Origin: Siphlonurus alternatus
Lineage: Eukaryota > Arthropoda > Insecta > Ephemeroptera > Siphlonuridae
Assembly: GCA_949825025.1 (NCBI GenBank)
Contig: OX463778.1
Span: forward strand, 3,920,501 to 3,984,500
Reading direction: 5' to 3'
Length of the DNA stretch: 64,000 nucleotides
Shown: positions 24,079-36,127 of the stretch, in pieces
Position numbering within the stretch: position 1 is the first letter of the stretch
Layout: the number at the start of each line of letters is the position of its first letter
Made by a program: the position numbers and the translations under genes
The notes under the pieces: model-generated
Told to the model about the DNA's origin: nothing
The model's database searches: none
The model's input: the letters and a program-made list of their open reading frames with translations, nothing else

Positions 24079-26675
24079 AAAGTTAATGAAATTGGCGTTT
24101 TTTTTTCAAGCTTCGTGTTTATCGTACGCAGACGATATCACTTTTGTTTACGAGTCGCTGACGTACAGTGTATCTGCGCTAGCTACACAAACATAATGAT
24201 ATAGGTACACAAACAAGCGACAAAATGACAAAGGCTTTAATGAGACTTTGAAGGCGAGAGAAGTGACACCCGTCAAGGCACCCTCACTGAGATGTGCAGT
24301 TTAATATTACACCATTTACATCACACAAATGAAATATATACAATTCATGGGTGCAATCAAAGTTTACGTATATGATACTTTCAGGCGAAATTTGCACCAC
24401 AATTGAATATTTTTTTTATTTTGAAGCAAAATCAGTTTCTCGTAAGCCAAGGTCAAGAGCTGGCAGGTTTTAGAGACAGGCTCAAAACTACTAATTTTGA
24501 TTTATATCACATTTATATATATATCATAAAGAAATTGCAACATATAACTTCGCTATATTTTGTCTCTGGCCAATCATTGAATGCTCCACGAAAATGCCGC
24601 GGATCTACAAGAGAAAATTTAAAGACATTGATGGAATAAATGGAATTATGCATGTTTAATAAACATGTTTATTGTGGAATCATTAAAGACTAATGTAAAT
24701 ATTATTGATCGTAGTTAATATATACCGGCTCCTAGAGATATATTCATGAACCCCATCATATCCCCTGTACATACTTTAGTCATTTCAATATTTTATACTT
24801 GATAAGGAGAAGTGTGAGGCATTATCTAAACTTCTTACACGTTAGTAACACGATAATGATGTAATAAAAACGTATAAATTTAAATATCCACCCACAAAGC
24901 ATAATATGTGAAATGCTGCGGGTCATCTGATAAAGAATCTGATCGCACTCTCATTCTGATTCTGAGAAAAAAACAGATTTTGCTTCATGAGGCCAAAGCA
25001 AAGTCAGTTGAGAGTTTAGACGATTTTGCATCTTTTTAATCATCGGTGTCAATCTCTGTCGAGTTTCACTCAAAACACCACGAGCGTTCACAAAAAAGGA
25101 GTGAACATAGTACAATTATTATACATGTACACAAATAAATATTGTTGCTAGGGGTGAGGAATGCTAGATCGTTGTTATAAAAACAAACAAGTACATACTT
25201 CTGTTAGTTAACATTTTATTTAAATATTTATGAATTATTCCGAAACTAAGCACTCGTGTTTTGATTGAGTTTTTTCCCACTCATTAATAATGGTCTTTCC
25301 CCAAACTACCCCTTCTATTGTAAAAGGCAGTTGGTGCAAAAATCTACAAAAAGGGACAAATCGGAAAGGGTACCTTTCATTTTTCAGTGTGGGGGGATCA
25401 CCCGAAGATCTGTATAATAAGTCTCGGCACAAAACGATCAACCGCTTAAGCATCAGATACTGTATAAGTTTCAGTACTTTATATCATTTTTGTACTCTAT
25501 CTTTTTCACTGCAAACTTCATACTTGGAATAAGTGTGAAAAGTACTGGAAGTAAGATTTAAACTTGAACAATTTAGTTCGCAAAATAAAATTTAATATTT
25601 TGGTGTGTACATATCAATGGTATTAAGTAGCAATTGAAAATTCAGCACTTTTTGCTTGGAGAGAGTTTCGCCAACCGTCCATGACTTACAGGTTGACGTC
25701 TGCCTGAGCCACAATATATTACACTAGATCGATATGTTTAACTATACGGGTCTTTCACCATACGTCACAAAAATATGACGTCACGTGAATATAGGCAAAA
25801 AGCACCTATTTAACATGGTAGTAGCATACCAAAAACTATTTATTTTCTGCGATATAACAATCGTGGTACATTTGACAATTATTTTATTTGATAGATTGAG
25901 ATGTCAAGTAAATGGAAAAAAATACAATATTTGCCAATGATATCTGTGAAAAATACAATAAATCATTAAATAAAATGTAAATCGACTCCAAATTTCACGT
26001 CAATAATGACCATTTTACGACACTTATGCACTGATATTGACCCTAAGATTCTTAAAAAAATTCAGCCAATCACCGGCCATTGCTTTCCCCGCGGACTTTT
26101 GAATACGAGGGGGAAACGGAACAACAAAAAGTAATGATAAAGAAACTAGGTAAAATAAAAAAAATGTATATGTTCAAGTTATGTATATTATTTTTTATTT
26201 CTTACGTATATATTATTGTTAACAAAAATTAAAATATGTTAAATTAGGAGGAATAAATTAAGTGATTCCAGTTCCCTCTCTCAGTTCCTACTGCTGAATG
26301 TAAACAACAACAAAGCCAAGCAAACGCTATTCTAGTTCAGGCACCTTGGTGTCATCTATGAAAGCAAGATCTTTGTTATGCGTTTTGTGATGTAAATTTG
26401 ACGCGTGGTTGCGTTTGTAAATTACAAACGCCGAGATATTTGCCGCGAAGGATATTTACATTATAATTGAACCCTCAGTGAAGGCATCGATTTTTGTGGT
26501 AAATGTGTTGGTACTTTTATATCCTCATTTATTTGCAGTGATTAGATCGCTCGCAAACCACACAATAATGTCTTTTTTATGGCGGTGTTGTATTCAGACC
26601 AAGAGCAAACTTTGAGTGACATCATGCCTACTAAATTGGTGCTTCTCTGTCCCATCAGGTAGTACCACTCTAATT
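24079..26675. other. Unassigned region
   Basis: No exon is recognised. A stretch at about 25745-25795 (ATACGGGTCTTTCACCATAC ... TATGACGTCACG) is an inverted relative of 6945-6992, so both are probably ends of one dispersed element. CCCATCAGGTAGTACCAC (about 26651) recurs at about 50090. Confidence 0.4.
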
Positions 26676-27019
26676 AAGGTAGAGATAACACGGATCAGCT
26701 GACCCAATGCTAACAAAATCCCATGCATTCATGAAAATTATGAAAAAAAAAAAAAATGTTCTCCTACATCCCCTATCAGTAGCTAAAATACTGAGTTATT
26801 AATTTTTAAAGTTGACTAATTTAACATGGAATTTTCATTTCTCAATGTTAAATTAGTCAACTTTAAAAATTAATAACTCGAAAACTAGCTCGGTTTTGTA
26901 TACCTGATATTTTAGCTACTGATAGGGGATGTAGAGGAGAACATTTTATTTTTTTTTCATAATTTTCATGAATAGTTTTTTTTAGCATTGGGTCAGCTGA
27001 TCCGTGTTATCTCTACCTT
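26676..27019. mobile_element. Palindromic MITE, family G
   Basis: AAGGTAGAGATAACACGGAT at the left and ATCCGTGTTATCTCTACCTT at the right are exact complements. The arms remain palindromic to a centre near 26840 (TTAAATTAGTCAACTTTAAA and its mirror). Confidence 0.9.
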
Positions 27020-27179
27020 ATGATATTTTATTTTTTTAATTAGTTCCCGCACTACAAAAATTCTGAAAAAAAATCAGAAAAGCACAATTTTATGATATTT
27101 TTTAATTATGAAATAAAAAAATTCGACCATTACTGTCTATTGTTGAAGGCGCGGTTATGAGCTTAAATAGCTATGCAAA

Positions 27180-27501
27180 ATGGAGTATTGACCTCAATTT
27201 TTTTTATTGCAGAAATGGATAGAGCGTGCAAAGTTATGCTCCCCTGATTTTTTTTCAGATTTTTTAGAGCCCGGGAACTATTTTTAAAAAATGATTGAAA
27301 GTCCTTTTTGTGACGTCACACGGCGGTAAGTCCTGTCTTTTTGTTAAGGAGCGGCGTCTCGTGACGTCACAAAAAGAACTTTCAATATTTTTTAAAAAAT
27401 AGTTCCCGGGCTCTAAAAAATCTGAAAAAAAATCAGGGTAGCATAACTTTGCACCCTCTATCCATTTCTGCAATAAAAAAATTTGAGGTCAATACTCTAT
27501 T
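27180..27501. mobile_element. Palindromic MITE, family P, best-preserved copy
   Basis: The ends TGGAGTATTGACCTCAA and TTGAGGTCAATACTCTA form the terminal repeats. The arms stay complementary through GCAGAAATGGATAGAG, AGTTCCCGGGCTCTA and GACGTCAC, around a short unpaired centre at about 27312-27372. Two TGACGTCA octamers flank the centre. Confidence 0.9.
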
Positions 27502-27597
27502 GGTGTCAAAAGTATTCAAATTAGGTTTTCGGTTTTATGAATTCTAATTGTATCATTCCCGAAAGGAAAATTTGTTACACCCACATCAAAATAACAC

Positions 27598-28019
27598 ATT
27601 TTTTTTATTTATTTATTTATTTATTTTTTTTTTTTTTACAAAGATACACCCTTAAGAGCTTACATAGCTCGCGGTGGGATAATGGGTAGGGTAAGGGATA
27701 GGGAAACGGATTATGGCCACGGCCTGCTACGCGTCCCAGCATTTGCTGAAGTGAGACTGAGGGAACCGTGGAAAACCTCAGTCAGGACGGGCACCTCTAC
27801 TTTTTATCAATGGACCAAAGCGATGTCCCAAGCCTGGGGAACCACACACAAGTGCATCACTGCACTGGGTGGAAAGCGAGACGAATTTACTCCAGGGAGG
27901 GAGCAATATAATTTTTACTTGAAACGGTCACCCATCTAAGTACTAACCACGCTCGACGTAGCCTGACTTCGGTGATGTAACGAGAAACAGTCAAAATGCA
28001 CTACACCACGCTCAACCTC
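27598..28019 (-). mobile_element. 5S rRNA-headed SINE, type A, full length, minus strand
   Basis: An (ATTT)n/T-run tail comes first. The complete body follows, then the complement of the whole 5S-like head (GGTCACCCATCTAAGTACTA, then TGACTTCGGTGATGTAACGAGA). It ends with the complement of the GAGCGTGG start at about 28013. Confidence 0.9.
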
Positions 28020-28596
28020 AACATTACAAACTAAAGAAGGCCATGAACGTATAATAATGATAATATAGTTCGCTATTTTAAGAGGGTGCCACACCCTGAA
28101 TTCAACTTCACAAAGAGTTCTGAAGAATTATTTGAAGACAAAACTGTGTTCCAAATTCAACAAGGATCTCTTCCCCAAACTTATATAATTCATCTAAAAT
28201 GAATATTGTTTCTAAGCAGTAAATTCTCAGAAACAATTTAGCGCATTTCAATGACTAACGAGTCTTCTGTAATTAATTATTTATGTCTGGCCTGATTTTG
28301 TTTCACTCGGTTGGTGAGGAGAGTTCAATATTTTAACTTTCCAATGAAACACTCTCTGGATGAGAGGAAAATCGTTTACAAAAACAAAATGTATTATAAT
28401 ATTTTAAATTATATGGATGTTAGTTAATAATATTGAAACAATAATTGTTTTACAATATTTTTAAAAAAAATTATATTTTTAACTTGTTATTGTTAATTAA
28501 TTCCCTATAACATACATGATTACCGGAAGCTAAATTGAACAAAAAATATTTACGCTCGTACTTTCAACAAAATAATTTTATAAAAATACACATGGT
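28020..28596. other. Unassigned AT-rich spacer
   Basis: No gene or repeat boundary is recognised. Confidence 0.4.
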
Positions 28597-28884
28597 TCAA
28601 TTCATAACAGTGAACATAATAAATCCAACAAAAACATAAAGGATGATCCGGACAGAGAACATTAATTTTTGTACAGCCGGCAACACATGGGCAATTTTAA
28701 ACAGCTGCCCATAAAATCTTTTTGATTTCTTCAAGTTCCTTCTGACGTCAATATTTCCCCGTTTATCTGATGACATTTTGTTAATTATTTGTGCTCTGCA
28801 GGGACTTGAAAGTGAAATTATTTTCATTAAGTTTTGATCAACACATCCAAATATTTTTACCTCAGAGACACAAAGAGGCTTCAA
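28597..28884 (-). CDS. Hypothetical small protein or last exon with C-terminal hydrophobic segment
   Basis: A minus-strand frame of 95 codons. Its second half looks protein-like: a basic stretch (DVRRNLKKSKRFYGQLFK) precedes a hydrophobic tail (SVRIILYVFVGFIMFTV) ending MN-stop. An acceptor-like TCCCTGCAG on the minus strand (about 28797-28805) could open an exon at 28796, before residues QIINKMSSDKR. Unlike the two confident genes in the window it lacks GC-rich codon bias, and no poly(A) signal was found close by. The family is not recognised and chance is a real alternative. Confidence 0.25.
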   Translation of the reverse strand: MKPLCVSEVKIFGCVDQNLMKIISLSSPCRAQIINKMSSDKRGNIDVRRNLKKSKRFYGQLFKIAHVLPAVQKLMFSVRIILYVFVGFIMFTVMN

Positions 28885-29084
28885 GTCAGCTGATTTTGCG
28901 GTGTTCCTAGGGTAGGAGATGTTTTCAAATTAATAGCTTTCATAGTTACTGAGAGAAAATTCAAATTTTCTAACATGGTGGCTTATGGAGAAAATTTTCC
29001 CGCCGGGGAACACTCGAAGCTTCTATTGACTCCTCGCGCAAGGTGCATGACGACGAACATTATTTCTAACATTTCAAGCTCAAT

Positions 29085-29270
29085 AAGGGCTGTCTCACAC
29101 AGTATATCGCATGATTTCGCAGCATATGATAAAAAAACTATGCGATCAGGTATGTGCGCGCACACAGCTTCACATGGTATGACATCGGCATCGTAAGTTT
29201 CTCATTTAGAAGCAGCTTTAAATTTTTATCATAGTATGTCATACGATACCATACGAAAGCAGTGTGCGAG
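29085..29270. mobile_element. Dispersed MITE, family T (TATCGCATGATTTCGCAG)
   Basis: Short palindromic sequence with TATGCGATCAGGTATGTGCG and TACGATACCATACGAAAGCA, beginning at GTCTCACACAG and ending at CAGTGTGCGA. Further copies: 31956-32175 and 52625-52990, and a fragment at 57126-57190. Confidence 0.7.
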
Positions 29271-29282
29271 GAGCAAACCAAT

Positions 29283-29607
29283 AGGAAAAAGACTATTATA
29301 GTGTAGCACCATGAGATTGTTGGGTTGGCTGCTTACAGGATAACGGCCTGATGTTTACCTCCCCTCCCTTCCCCTACCGAAGAGCAAAAGTATTCGTGAA
29401 ACCATTGAAAAAAAAAATATAGAATGTAGAAAAAAAAATTAATTATAAATTATAGACGGCAATTATTACGTCTTTATCGTATCATCTGCTAGTTTATATT
29501 TTTATAAAGAATACATTTTTGTGTCCTTAAATAATAGGGGATGTAACAGTCAGACCGTTATCCTGTAAGCAGGCAACCCAACAATCTCGTGGCGCTGCCC
29601 TATTGTA
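29283..29607. mobile_element. Inverted-repeat MITE
   Basis: ATGAGATTGTTGGGTTGGCT ... ACAGGATAACGG at the left is the complement of CCGTTATCCTGTAAGCAGGC ... AACAATCTCGT at the right, giving terminal repeats of about 45 bp. The loop is AT-rich and non-coding. Confidence 0.8.
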
Positions 29608-29769
29608 AAGCTGCAATTTACTTCAAATCGGATAGTGTAATTTTTTTATATGCACATTTCTCGCAAGTCTTACGTTTTTAAATTTTGGTCAGCAGCAGCA
29701 TAGGACCCCACACGATGTGTCCTTGAGGGTGAAGATACCTACAGAATGCAATTAAGGAATTGTTGATTG

Positions 29770-29915
29770 CTTGAGAGATGGCGGGAATACTATGGCATCA
29801 GGTACCGAAGGGGGTTTAAAATTAAAGTGTCTATATACACAGTCCTTATCGGTGACGTCATAAAAGACGTTTGACATCAAGGTATGAGTGAAGCAGCATC
29901 GACTGACCTTCACTT
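29770..29915. repeat. Dispersed repeat, inverted relative at 32280-32405
   Basis: GGTACCGAAGGGGGTTTAAA, AAGTGTCTATAT and GACGTCATAAAAGACGTTTG here match the complement of the sequence at 32280-32400. The region between the two copies holds several other elements. Confidence 0.6.
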
Positions 29916-30062
29916 CACAAATACAAAACACATCTTTGCCGATACCATGTTATAAACAACAAGACACTTTTTAACCCCATCGGTACAAAGCGAGTGCATT
30001 CGCTCGTCCGCTACTTGGGGGTGTGAGACAAGCTGCGGCTCTTTCCGAATGATCGCCTCCAT

Positions 30063-30236
30063 GCAGGCGCGGATCCAGGGGGGGGAGGCTAAAGGGACTG
30101 CAGCCCGCCTCCCCCCTCCACCCGAAATTTTGGATTTAACATGGGCAATATAGGCACTTCCCCCACTCCATTTTTTTTTTAACATTGTTCTTATGGAGGC
30201 AGCCCCCTCCAAATTTTTTCCTGGATCCGCGCCTGG
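30063..30236. mobile_element. Short TIR element with CAGGCGCGGAT ends
   Basis: The ends CAGGCGCGGATCCAGG and CCTGGATCCGCGCCTG are exact complements. The interior has CCGAAATTTTGGATTTAACA and a G/C-run as in the copies at 4341 and 46704 (reverse orientation). The minus-strand open frame across it (29910-30347) is a shadow. Confidence 0.85.
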
Positions 30237-30551
30237 TCCCCCCCTCCCCCCCCCCACTTCTTTGTCCGCCTGATGGTCCATACAGCTGACGTGATTCCGA
30301 GGGACTGCCGGAGCTAAATTGATGACAATTTTAGTGTCGGGAGCCAAATGAGATCTGAGTGAAATTTCGCTTCATTTTGTATAGCTTTTTCTCTGTAAGG
30401 GAATTGAAATATATATAATAATTATAAATTTATAAATATTATTTCAATATGCATATAATAAAAAAACGTGGCCGCGAAACAAACATGTATATACCGTATT
30501 ATTTGTTTATCAAATCCAAGGACACTTCTGTTTTTTGGACACTTAATAATT

Positions 30552-30842
30552 AAGGGAAAGGTAACACGGATCAGCTGATCAATGAAGTCCCATTTGATTA
30601 ACATGTAAACCTTAGCAGACACACAAAAATTCTAATTCTAAAACTAAAAAGCCATAAAAAAATTCAAAACAATTCTTCAACCCGATCTTTTTTATTTAAT
30701 TTTTTTTAGTTTGGCTCTCCATGGGAAAAGCCATAATAATAATATGCTAAAATTTTTAAAAAATAATTAAAAAAAATGGATTGAAGAATTATTTTGCAAT
30801 TTTTCTGTGCCATGGCTTTTAGATATATCTATGATATATACT

Positions 30843-30928
<86 letters not shown>

Positions 30929-31021
30929 AAACATTTTTCAGAAATTTTGTTTGTCTGATAAAGTTTACATGTTAATCAAATGAGACTTGTTCATTGATCA
31001 GCTGATCCGTGTTACCTTCCA
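30552..31021. mobile_element. Palindromic MITE, family G, expanded by a (TC)n microsatellite
   Basis: The left end AAGGTAACACGGATCAGCTG and the right end CAGCTGATCCGTGTTACCTT pair. Arms such as TTGATTAACATGTAAACC and its complement follow. An 80-bp pure (TC)n run at 30846-30925 lies in the right arm. Confidence 0.85.
30846..30925. repeat. (TC)n microsatellite
   Basis: Eighty uninterrupted bases of CT dinucleotides inside the family G MITE. Confidence 0.98.
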
Positions 31022-31288
31022 CTTACAGAAATAATTATTATTAGTTATCACGACATACGCAGCCACATGCAAGTTCATCCCTCAAAGAGATGCAAGATCG
31101 AATGATCGCATCAGCCTCTCGCTCGAACGGAGCACTGTCATCACTTAGACACAATCCGGTTAGCAGCCGAGCGGCAGCCGTGCGCACTCAGCAGACTTCT
31201 GATTGAAATTTGATCGGTTTTATTGTTCATCGTTACCAAGAAACAAAAAGGAACCGTCCACTTGCGGTGGGGGAGTTCACACCCTGAC

Positions 31289-31652
31289 TTTTTTTTTTTT
31301 TTTTTTTTTTTTTTGCTAATAAGATACACCTCTATGTGGACCTTGAGCCGAGGTAATGGGTAGAGATAAGGTAGGGAAAAAATGGTGACCACGTCCCAGC
31401 ATCACTGAGGTGAGACTGAGGGAACCGTGGAAAATCTCAGTCAGGACGGACACCTCTACTTTTTATCAATGGACCAAAGTGATGTCCAAAGCTTGGGGAA
31501 CCACACACAAGTGCATCACTGCACTCTGGGTGGAAAGCGAGATGAATTTACCCCAGGGAGGGAGCAACGTAATTTTTACTTGAAACGGTCACCCATCTAA
31601 GTACTACTAACCACGCTTGACTTCGGTGATTTTATGCACTGTGCCACATACA
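31289..31652 (-). mobile_element. 5S rRNA-headed SINE, type A, minus strand
   Basis: A 25-bp T-run, the shared body (GGGAACCGTGGAAAATCTCA), then the complement of the head (GGTCACCCATCTAAGTACTA). The distal head is shortened by an internal deletion (ACCACGCTTGACTTCGG). Confidence 0.9.
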
Positions 31653-31699
31653 GAGATACAGAATGTGAAGATGTCATTATTTTTGTCAGTAATCGGACC

Positions 31700-31830
31700 A
31701 TCATGTTGATGCAGGACCAAATTTCGAAGGGAGTTGTCTCCATATAAGGCCAATGTTAAAAAAATGCAGTGGGGGAAATGCCTATATTGCCCATGGTGTT
31801 AAATAAAAAATTACGAGGGAAGGCTGAGGT
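31700..31830. mobile_element. Fragment related to the CAGGCGCGGAT element
   Basis: The interior segments AAGGCCAATGTTAAAAAAAT, GCAGTGGGGGAAATGCCTAT and ATTGCCCATG are as in the 46704-46880 copy, but the terminal repeats are missing or decayed. Confidence 0.6.
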
Positions 31831-31955
31831 CTTCCCCACGCTTGGCTTCATTATTATGGACGTCCAATCAGCGCACGTTGAGGCAAGCAACATGTCTTGG
31901 CTTATTGTGCGTGCCGGACACGCTGCGTGGTTGTCAGTGCCGCACCAAAGTACAG

Positions 31956-32175
31956 CTCTGTCTCACTCAAAGAGATGAAATCTTTGCTCTCAAAATCGCA
32001 TCATGTTGCAAAGTATGATAATAAAATTAAGAACATGCATGTGCGGTCAGGTCTGCGCGAGCACACAGCTTCGTTTCGCATGACATCATAAGTTTCTGAT
32101 TTAGAACTGTTTCTAAATGTTTAACATAGTAAGTAATACCATACCATGTGATACGAAAGCAGTGTGTGCGACCCT
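31956..32175. mobile_element. Dispersed MITE, family T, second copy
   Basis: Carries GTCTCACTCAAAGAG, ATCGCATCATGTTGCAAAGT, GTGCGGTCAGGTCTGCGCGA and TGTGATACGAAAGCAGTGTG in the same order as at 29085-29270. Confidence 0.65.
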
Positions 32176-32759
32176 CCTTATGTTTACGTGAGACTCGGGA
32201 GAGATGTACCCAAAAAGAGTTTAAAAAGTGTCTTATATTGTTCACACGGAATCAGTAACAATACTAACAATATGACGTATTAAATTTCTGAAGAGGTCAT
32301 TCGATGCTGCTTCTCTCATACTTTTTTGATGCCATCTTTTATGACGTCACCCACAAGCCTGCGTATAGACACTTTCTAACCCCTCTTCGGTACTATGGCC
32401 GCGTCTCATTTAAAGAATGCGAACTAAAAGTGTATACACTTCAAACACTAATTTAGTATAGATACTTATTTTAAATGAGACAACTTTACTGTAAACTAGC
32501 GCCAACATGCTTCGTAGTGTCAAAATTTGGAAACATTTGCATCAGCTGATCAATGTTAAAAAATTTAGTGTCTGTGTTAGTGTTTGAAGTTGCTATTTCA
32601 AACACTAAATACTAGACCCTTCAAACCCTTCAAATACTAGAACACTTGCGCTAATTGAGACAACAGTTAGTGTCAATATGGCGTCAACACTTCAAAAAAT
32701 TGACAATCGATAACGTGTTTAGTGTGCATTTTCGTGGATTGGCATTCATTCAATGTATA

Positions 32760-33510
32760 GAGTGTGGTGGCTCCAATACACCGTTCGCTACATAATTACG
32801 AATAGAATTAGAAATCTTAAAGATTGTACTCAGAAAGTTAAACGTATAGCTTATCAAATGTTAATAAGATCAATTATTACTTACGGGGCTCCAGCATGGC
32901 ATCCCTCAACGTTAGAAAATATAAAAATATGAAAAAATTTGAACAGATTGAGAAGAGAGCTTTAAAATTCATACACAAAAATAATACACCAAATTCAAAA
33001 AGTATTATTCCTATTAAATAAGGAATATTTCAAAGTCATGGACTTGATATTTTTTGAAAAATGTCAATCAGGTCACACTGATTTGAAAATTACTGATGTT
33101 GTTGTTCATGGGAGACCCATTAGAGCTAGGTCAAGAGGGAGCTGTTTTACTTATTCCCCCTAAAGCAAGAATAAATTTATACAAAAATGGCTTTGTTTGT
33201 AGATCTGTTTTAGAGTGGAATCAGCTCCCTCCAAATGTTAAATTAGCTACTGGTAATGAGTTTGCTAATGCTGTGAAAAAATACTATTTATATATATTTA
33301 GTAATTATTTGTTATTATGTAATTAACTTTGACTTAACCTGATTGGTTTAATGATGTGTATGAATTAATTAATAGGATAACTACCACTTATGTGATATAG
33401 TGTTTTTACGCTTTGTACGTTATCCTCACCCAGTTTTAACCTTTGTTTTGTTTAAATGTATTGGGTGAAATAAATAAATAAAATAAATAATAAATAAAAA
33501 GAAAGAAATT
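32760..33510 (+). pseudogene. 3' end of a non-LTR retrotransposon with several frame breaks
   Basis: Pieces in different frames read like the region after the RT domain: RIAYQMLIRSIITYGAPAWH (about 32851-32911), FEQIEKRALKFIHKNN (about 32936), and RINLYKNGFVCRSVLEWNQL plus PPNVKLATGNEFANAVKKYY (33168-33292). The last carries the WNxLPxxV motif. The 3' end finishes in AAATAAATAAATAAAATAAA. It is dead. Confidence 0.75.
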
Positions 33511-34244
33511 ATAATTTTCACTGCAGTTCTTTGGTGGTGTGGTATCTATCGAGTTGAATTTTTACAAATTTGTAAACCAGATTTATTTTGCTTAAAAGCG
33601 TTATTGTCACTAGTCTTAGGAGATGGTGAATCACTCTGAAAATTATAGTAAACCTTCCTTACATCTTACATTATAACATAAATTTTCAGCAAAAAAAATG
33701 AAGCAAAAGTCAGTCTAGTTTTTGAGATATTCAGGATACAAATAATGAGAATATAATTGGAAATCTGGCGGCCATTTTCAAATCAAGTCAAATCAGCATC
33801 TTTTTCAACTAAAGAAATTAATATCTCAAAAACTGGACTGAATAATTATTTTTTTTACTTCAGAAAGTGATCAGTCATTTTGTTCTCTACGTTCTGATCT
33901 AAATTTTATTTTTTTTACCATCAAAAAATAATTAGACTAGTGGCAATAATCCAACAACAATTCAACACTTCGGTTATATAAGCGCATTCTGGCCCTCAGG
34001 GCAGCCTACTGGGGCACGACGTCATGCATTAGAAAGGATTGCGCTGACGTCATGACCCTGGCAGGTAGGCAGCGATGAGGTGGACCTGAATGCACAGACT
34101 ATAGTATAATAAACAAAGTGTTTAATAATTGTTTACTTAATTAAAAAAACAGGTTTAAATACTGTAAGAATAATTATATATAAAACGGTACACAATAGAA
34201 CCCGTTGAAAAACTTATTGCCACCGCGCGAAGATTTAATTTATT
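33511..34244. other. Spacer with a decayed inverted repeat
   Basis: Segments near 33590-33620 (GTTATTGTCACTAGTCTTAG) and 33925-33955 (TAATTAGACTAGTGGCAATA) are imperfect complements, so this may be an old MITE of about 370 bp. Otherwise nothing is recognised. Confidence 0.4.
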
Positions 34245-34248
34245 TCTA

Positions 34249-34251
34249 TAT

Positions 34252-34346
<95 letters not shown>
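34249..34346. repeat. (ATTT)n microsatellite
   Basis: About 95 bp of ATTT repeats. Confidence 0.97.
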
Positions 34347-34689
34347 CTTTGGTTTCTTATCACAGTCCCTCCTTCAGGTAGCGAAGATACCCCCCCTCAC
34401 GTGGACATAATCAGCATGTGAACTCTGCCGAGAAGTGCATTTTGTATGAAGACGCTGTTGACCTGTCAAACAAGAGCGCCTTATCGTGCCGGGCACCTGT
34501 GGCTGTTCCTGTGGCTGTTGCTAACCAAACACTGGGGAGTGTTTGCTTGTCTCGGCCTTGGAGCTCGTGTTCATACATGCTCTAGCCAAACTAACTTACC
34601 TACATGCAATTAACTTGTCAAGTGTCTTTTGTTCATTAATAATTTTTACAAGTTTTTGAGATAATTTACGTACAATAAAAGAATAAATA

Positions 34690-34838
34690 AGGGGCATTCA
34701 CAAAGTCTTATAAGGCCACATTTAAGGCTCGATAATTTAAAGCTTGATTTTAGACGTGCTTTTTAGACCCAAAATTTCTGGTCTTAAATTATTGAGCCTT
34801 AAATGTGGCCTTAAGGCTTTGTGAATGCCCCTTATATA
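34690..34838. mobile_element. Hairpin MITE, family H (GGGGCATTCACAAAG ends)
   Basis: AAGGGGCATTCACAAAGTCT ... GGCCACATTTAAGGCTC is mirrored by GAGCCTTAAATGTGGCC ... CTTTGTGAATGCCCCTT. The stem is almost perfect along its full length. It sits directly next to the SINE at 34843. Relative: 39393-39490. Confidence 0.9.
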
Positions 34839-34842
34839 TTTT

Positions 34843-35222
34843 TTGTACAAGGATACACCCCTAAGAGCTTATGACTCTCGGTGGGGTAATGGGTAGGGAT
34901 AAGGTATAGGGAAAGGATGGTGGCAACGGCCTGTTACGCGTCCCAGCATTCACTGAGATGAGACTGAGGGAACCGTGGAAAACCTCAGTCAGGACGGACA
35001 AATATACTTTTTATCAATGGACCAAAGTGATGTCCAAATCCTGGGGAACCACAGGCATCACTGCACTGGGTGGAAAGCGATATAAATTTACCCCAGGGAG
35101 GGAGCAACGTGATTTTCACTTGAAACGGTCACCCATCCAAGTATACCAACCATGCTCGACTTTGCTTGACTTCGGTTTTCTAATGAGAACCGGTCAATGC
35201 ACTGCGCCACGCTCGACCTCTG
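34843..35222 (-). mobile_element. 5S rRNA-headed SINE, type A, full length, minus strand
   Basis: Starts at the complement of the terminal TGTATCCTTGTA and runs through the body and the entire head to CGCCACGCTCGACCTC. The poly(A) tail has been replaced by the adjoining hairpin MITE. Confidence 0.9.
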
Positions 35223-35404
35223 TTTTTAAATATAGGAAGAGAATATTGTTTCTTAACAGAAGTTGTTATTTATTGTTATTACGTTATTACTCGCCTGGAG
35301 TAACAACTAGAAATTCTTACAAATTCTTTTCACCACACACGACCACGCAAGGCGAAGCAATTTAATTTCGTTATTGTTGTTGGTCTGTTGTCATTGTCAT
35401 GCAA

Positions 35405-35952
35405 TGGGGAATTCTCTTACAACTCAAATTTTAATTTAACTACTATATTATGATAGGGTACATAGTAACAATAAGTTTGACTTAAGTTTCAACTTTTTTA
35501 ACTCAAATTTGGGGACTCTGAAGGGATTATTAGAATAGGGGCAAAGTATGCAACCCGCGCGCAAACCTGAAAATTGTGACGTATAAACTCCCTAGTTAAC
35601 ACACAACAACTGCCTGATATCATAGTTTGAGCGTCAAGGAGTCATTGGCTATAAATTTTAGTAACACGATCGAAATCAGAAGGTTTTTCTACCCTAGTAT
35701 CAATAGTTTTTTCTCTAATATCAGTTTACTTGAAGAGTGATAATCGAAAATATAAATTTATTGCCGGAAAATTTCACCTGGTAGGCAGTTTCTACGTCAC
35801 GTTTTGGCGCTAAATTCAAAAGGAGGAAGATTTTTAAAAAATTCCCATGCCTCCAATTTTGAAAATTGAAACTTTTTTGTTTTAGGACATTTAGTTTTAA
35901 GGCATAGAGCATCTGAAAAAAAATTAAAATAAATGTAGGAGAATTCCCCATT
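35405..35952 (-). mobile_element. ~550-bp non-autonomous DNA transposon, copy 2
   Basis: A reverse-orientation copy of 11838-12388 with both ends intact (AATGGGGAATTCTCTTAC ... AGGAGAATTCCCCATT). Sequence match is high throughout, so the family was active fairly recently. Confidence 0.9.
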
Positions 35953-36127
35953 ACTTCAGAGGAAGGACGAACAAGTGCACGAATTGAAATGAATTCAATT
36001 TGAAGAAATGTTGGATGCAGTATATAGTTCAGTCATAGCCCTCTGGCAGAGGGCTATATATGGTTCAGTGGTTGGATGTTAATTGCGTTTGTAGATTGAG
36101 CGATTTTTTTGGCTTGCATTCAGAATA

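Noticed and set aside
29910..30347. 145-codon minus-strand frame
   Set aside because: Mostly covers the CAGGCGCGGAT element, whose G/C runs keep it open.
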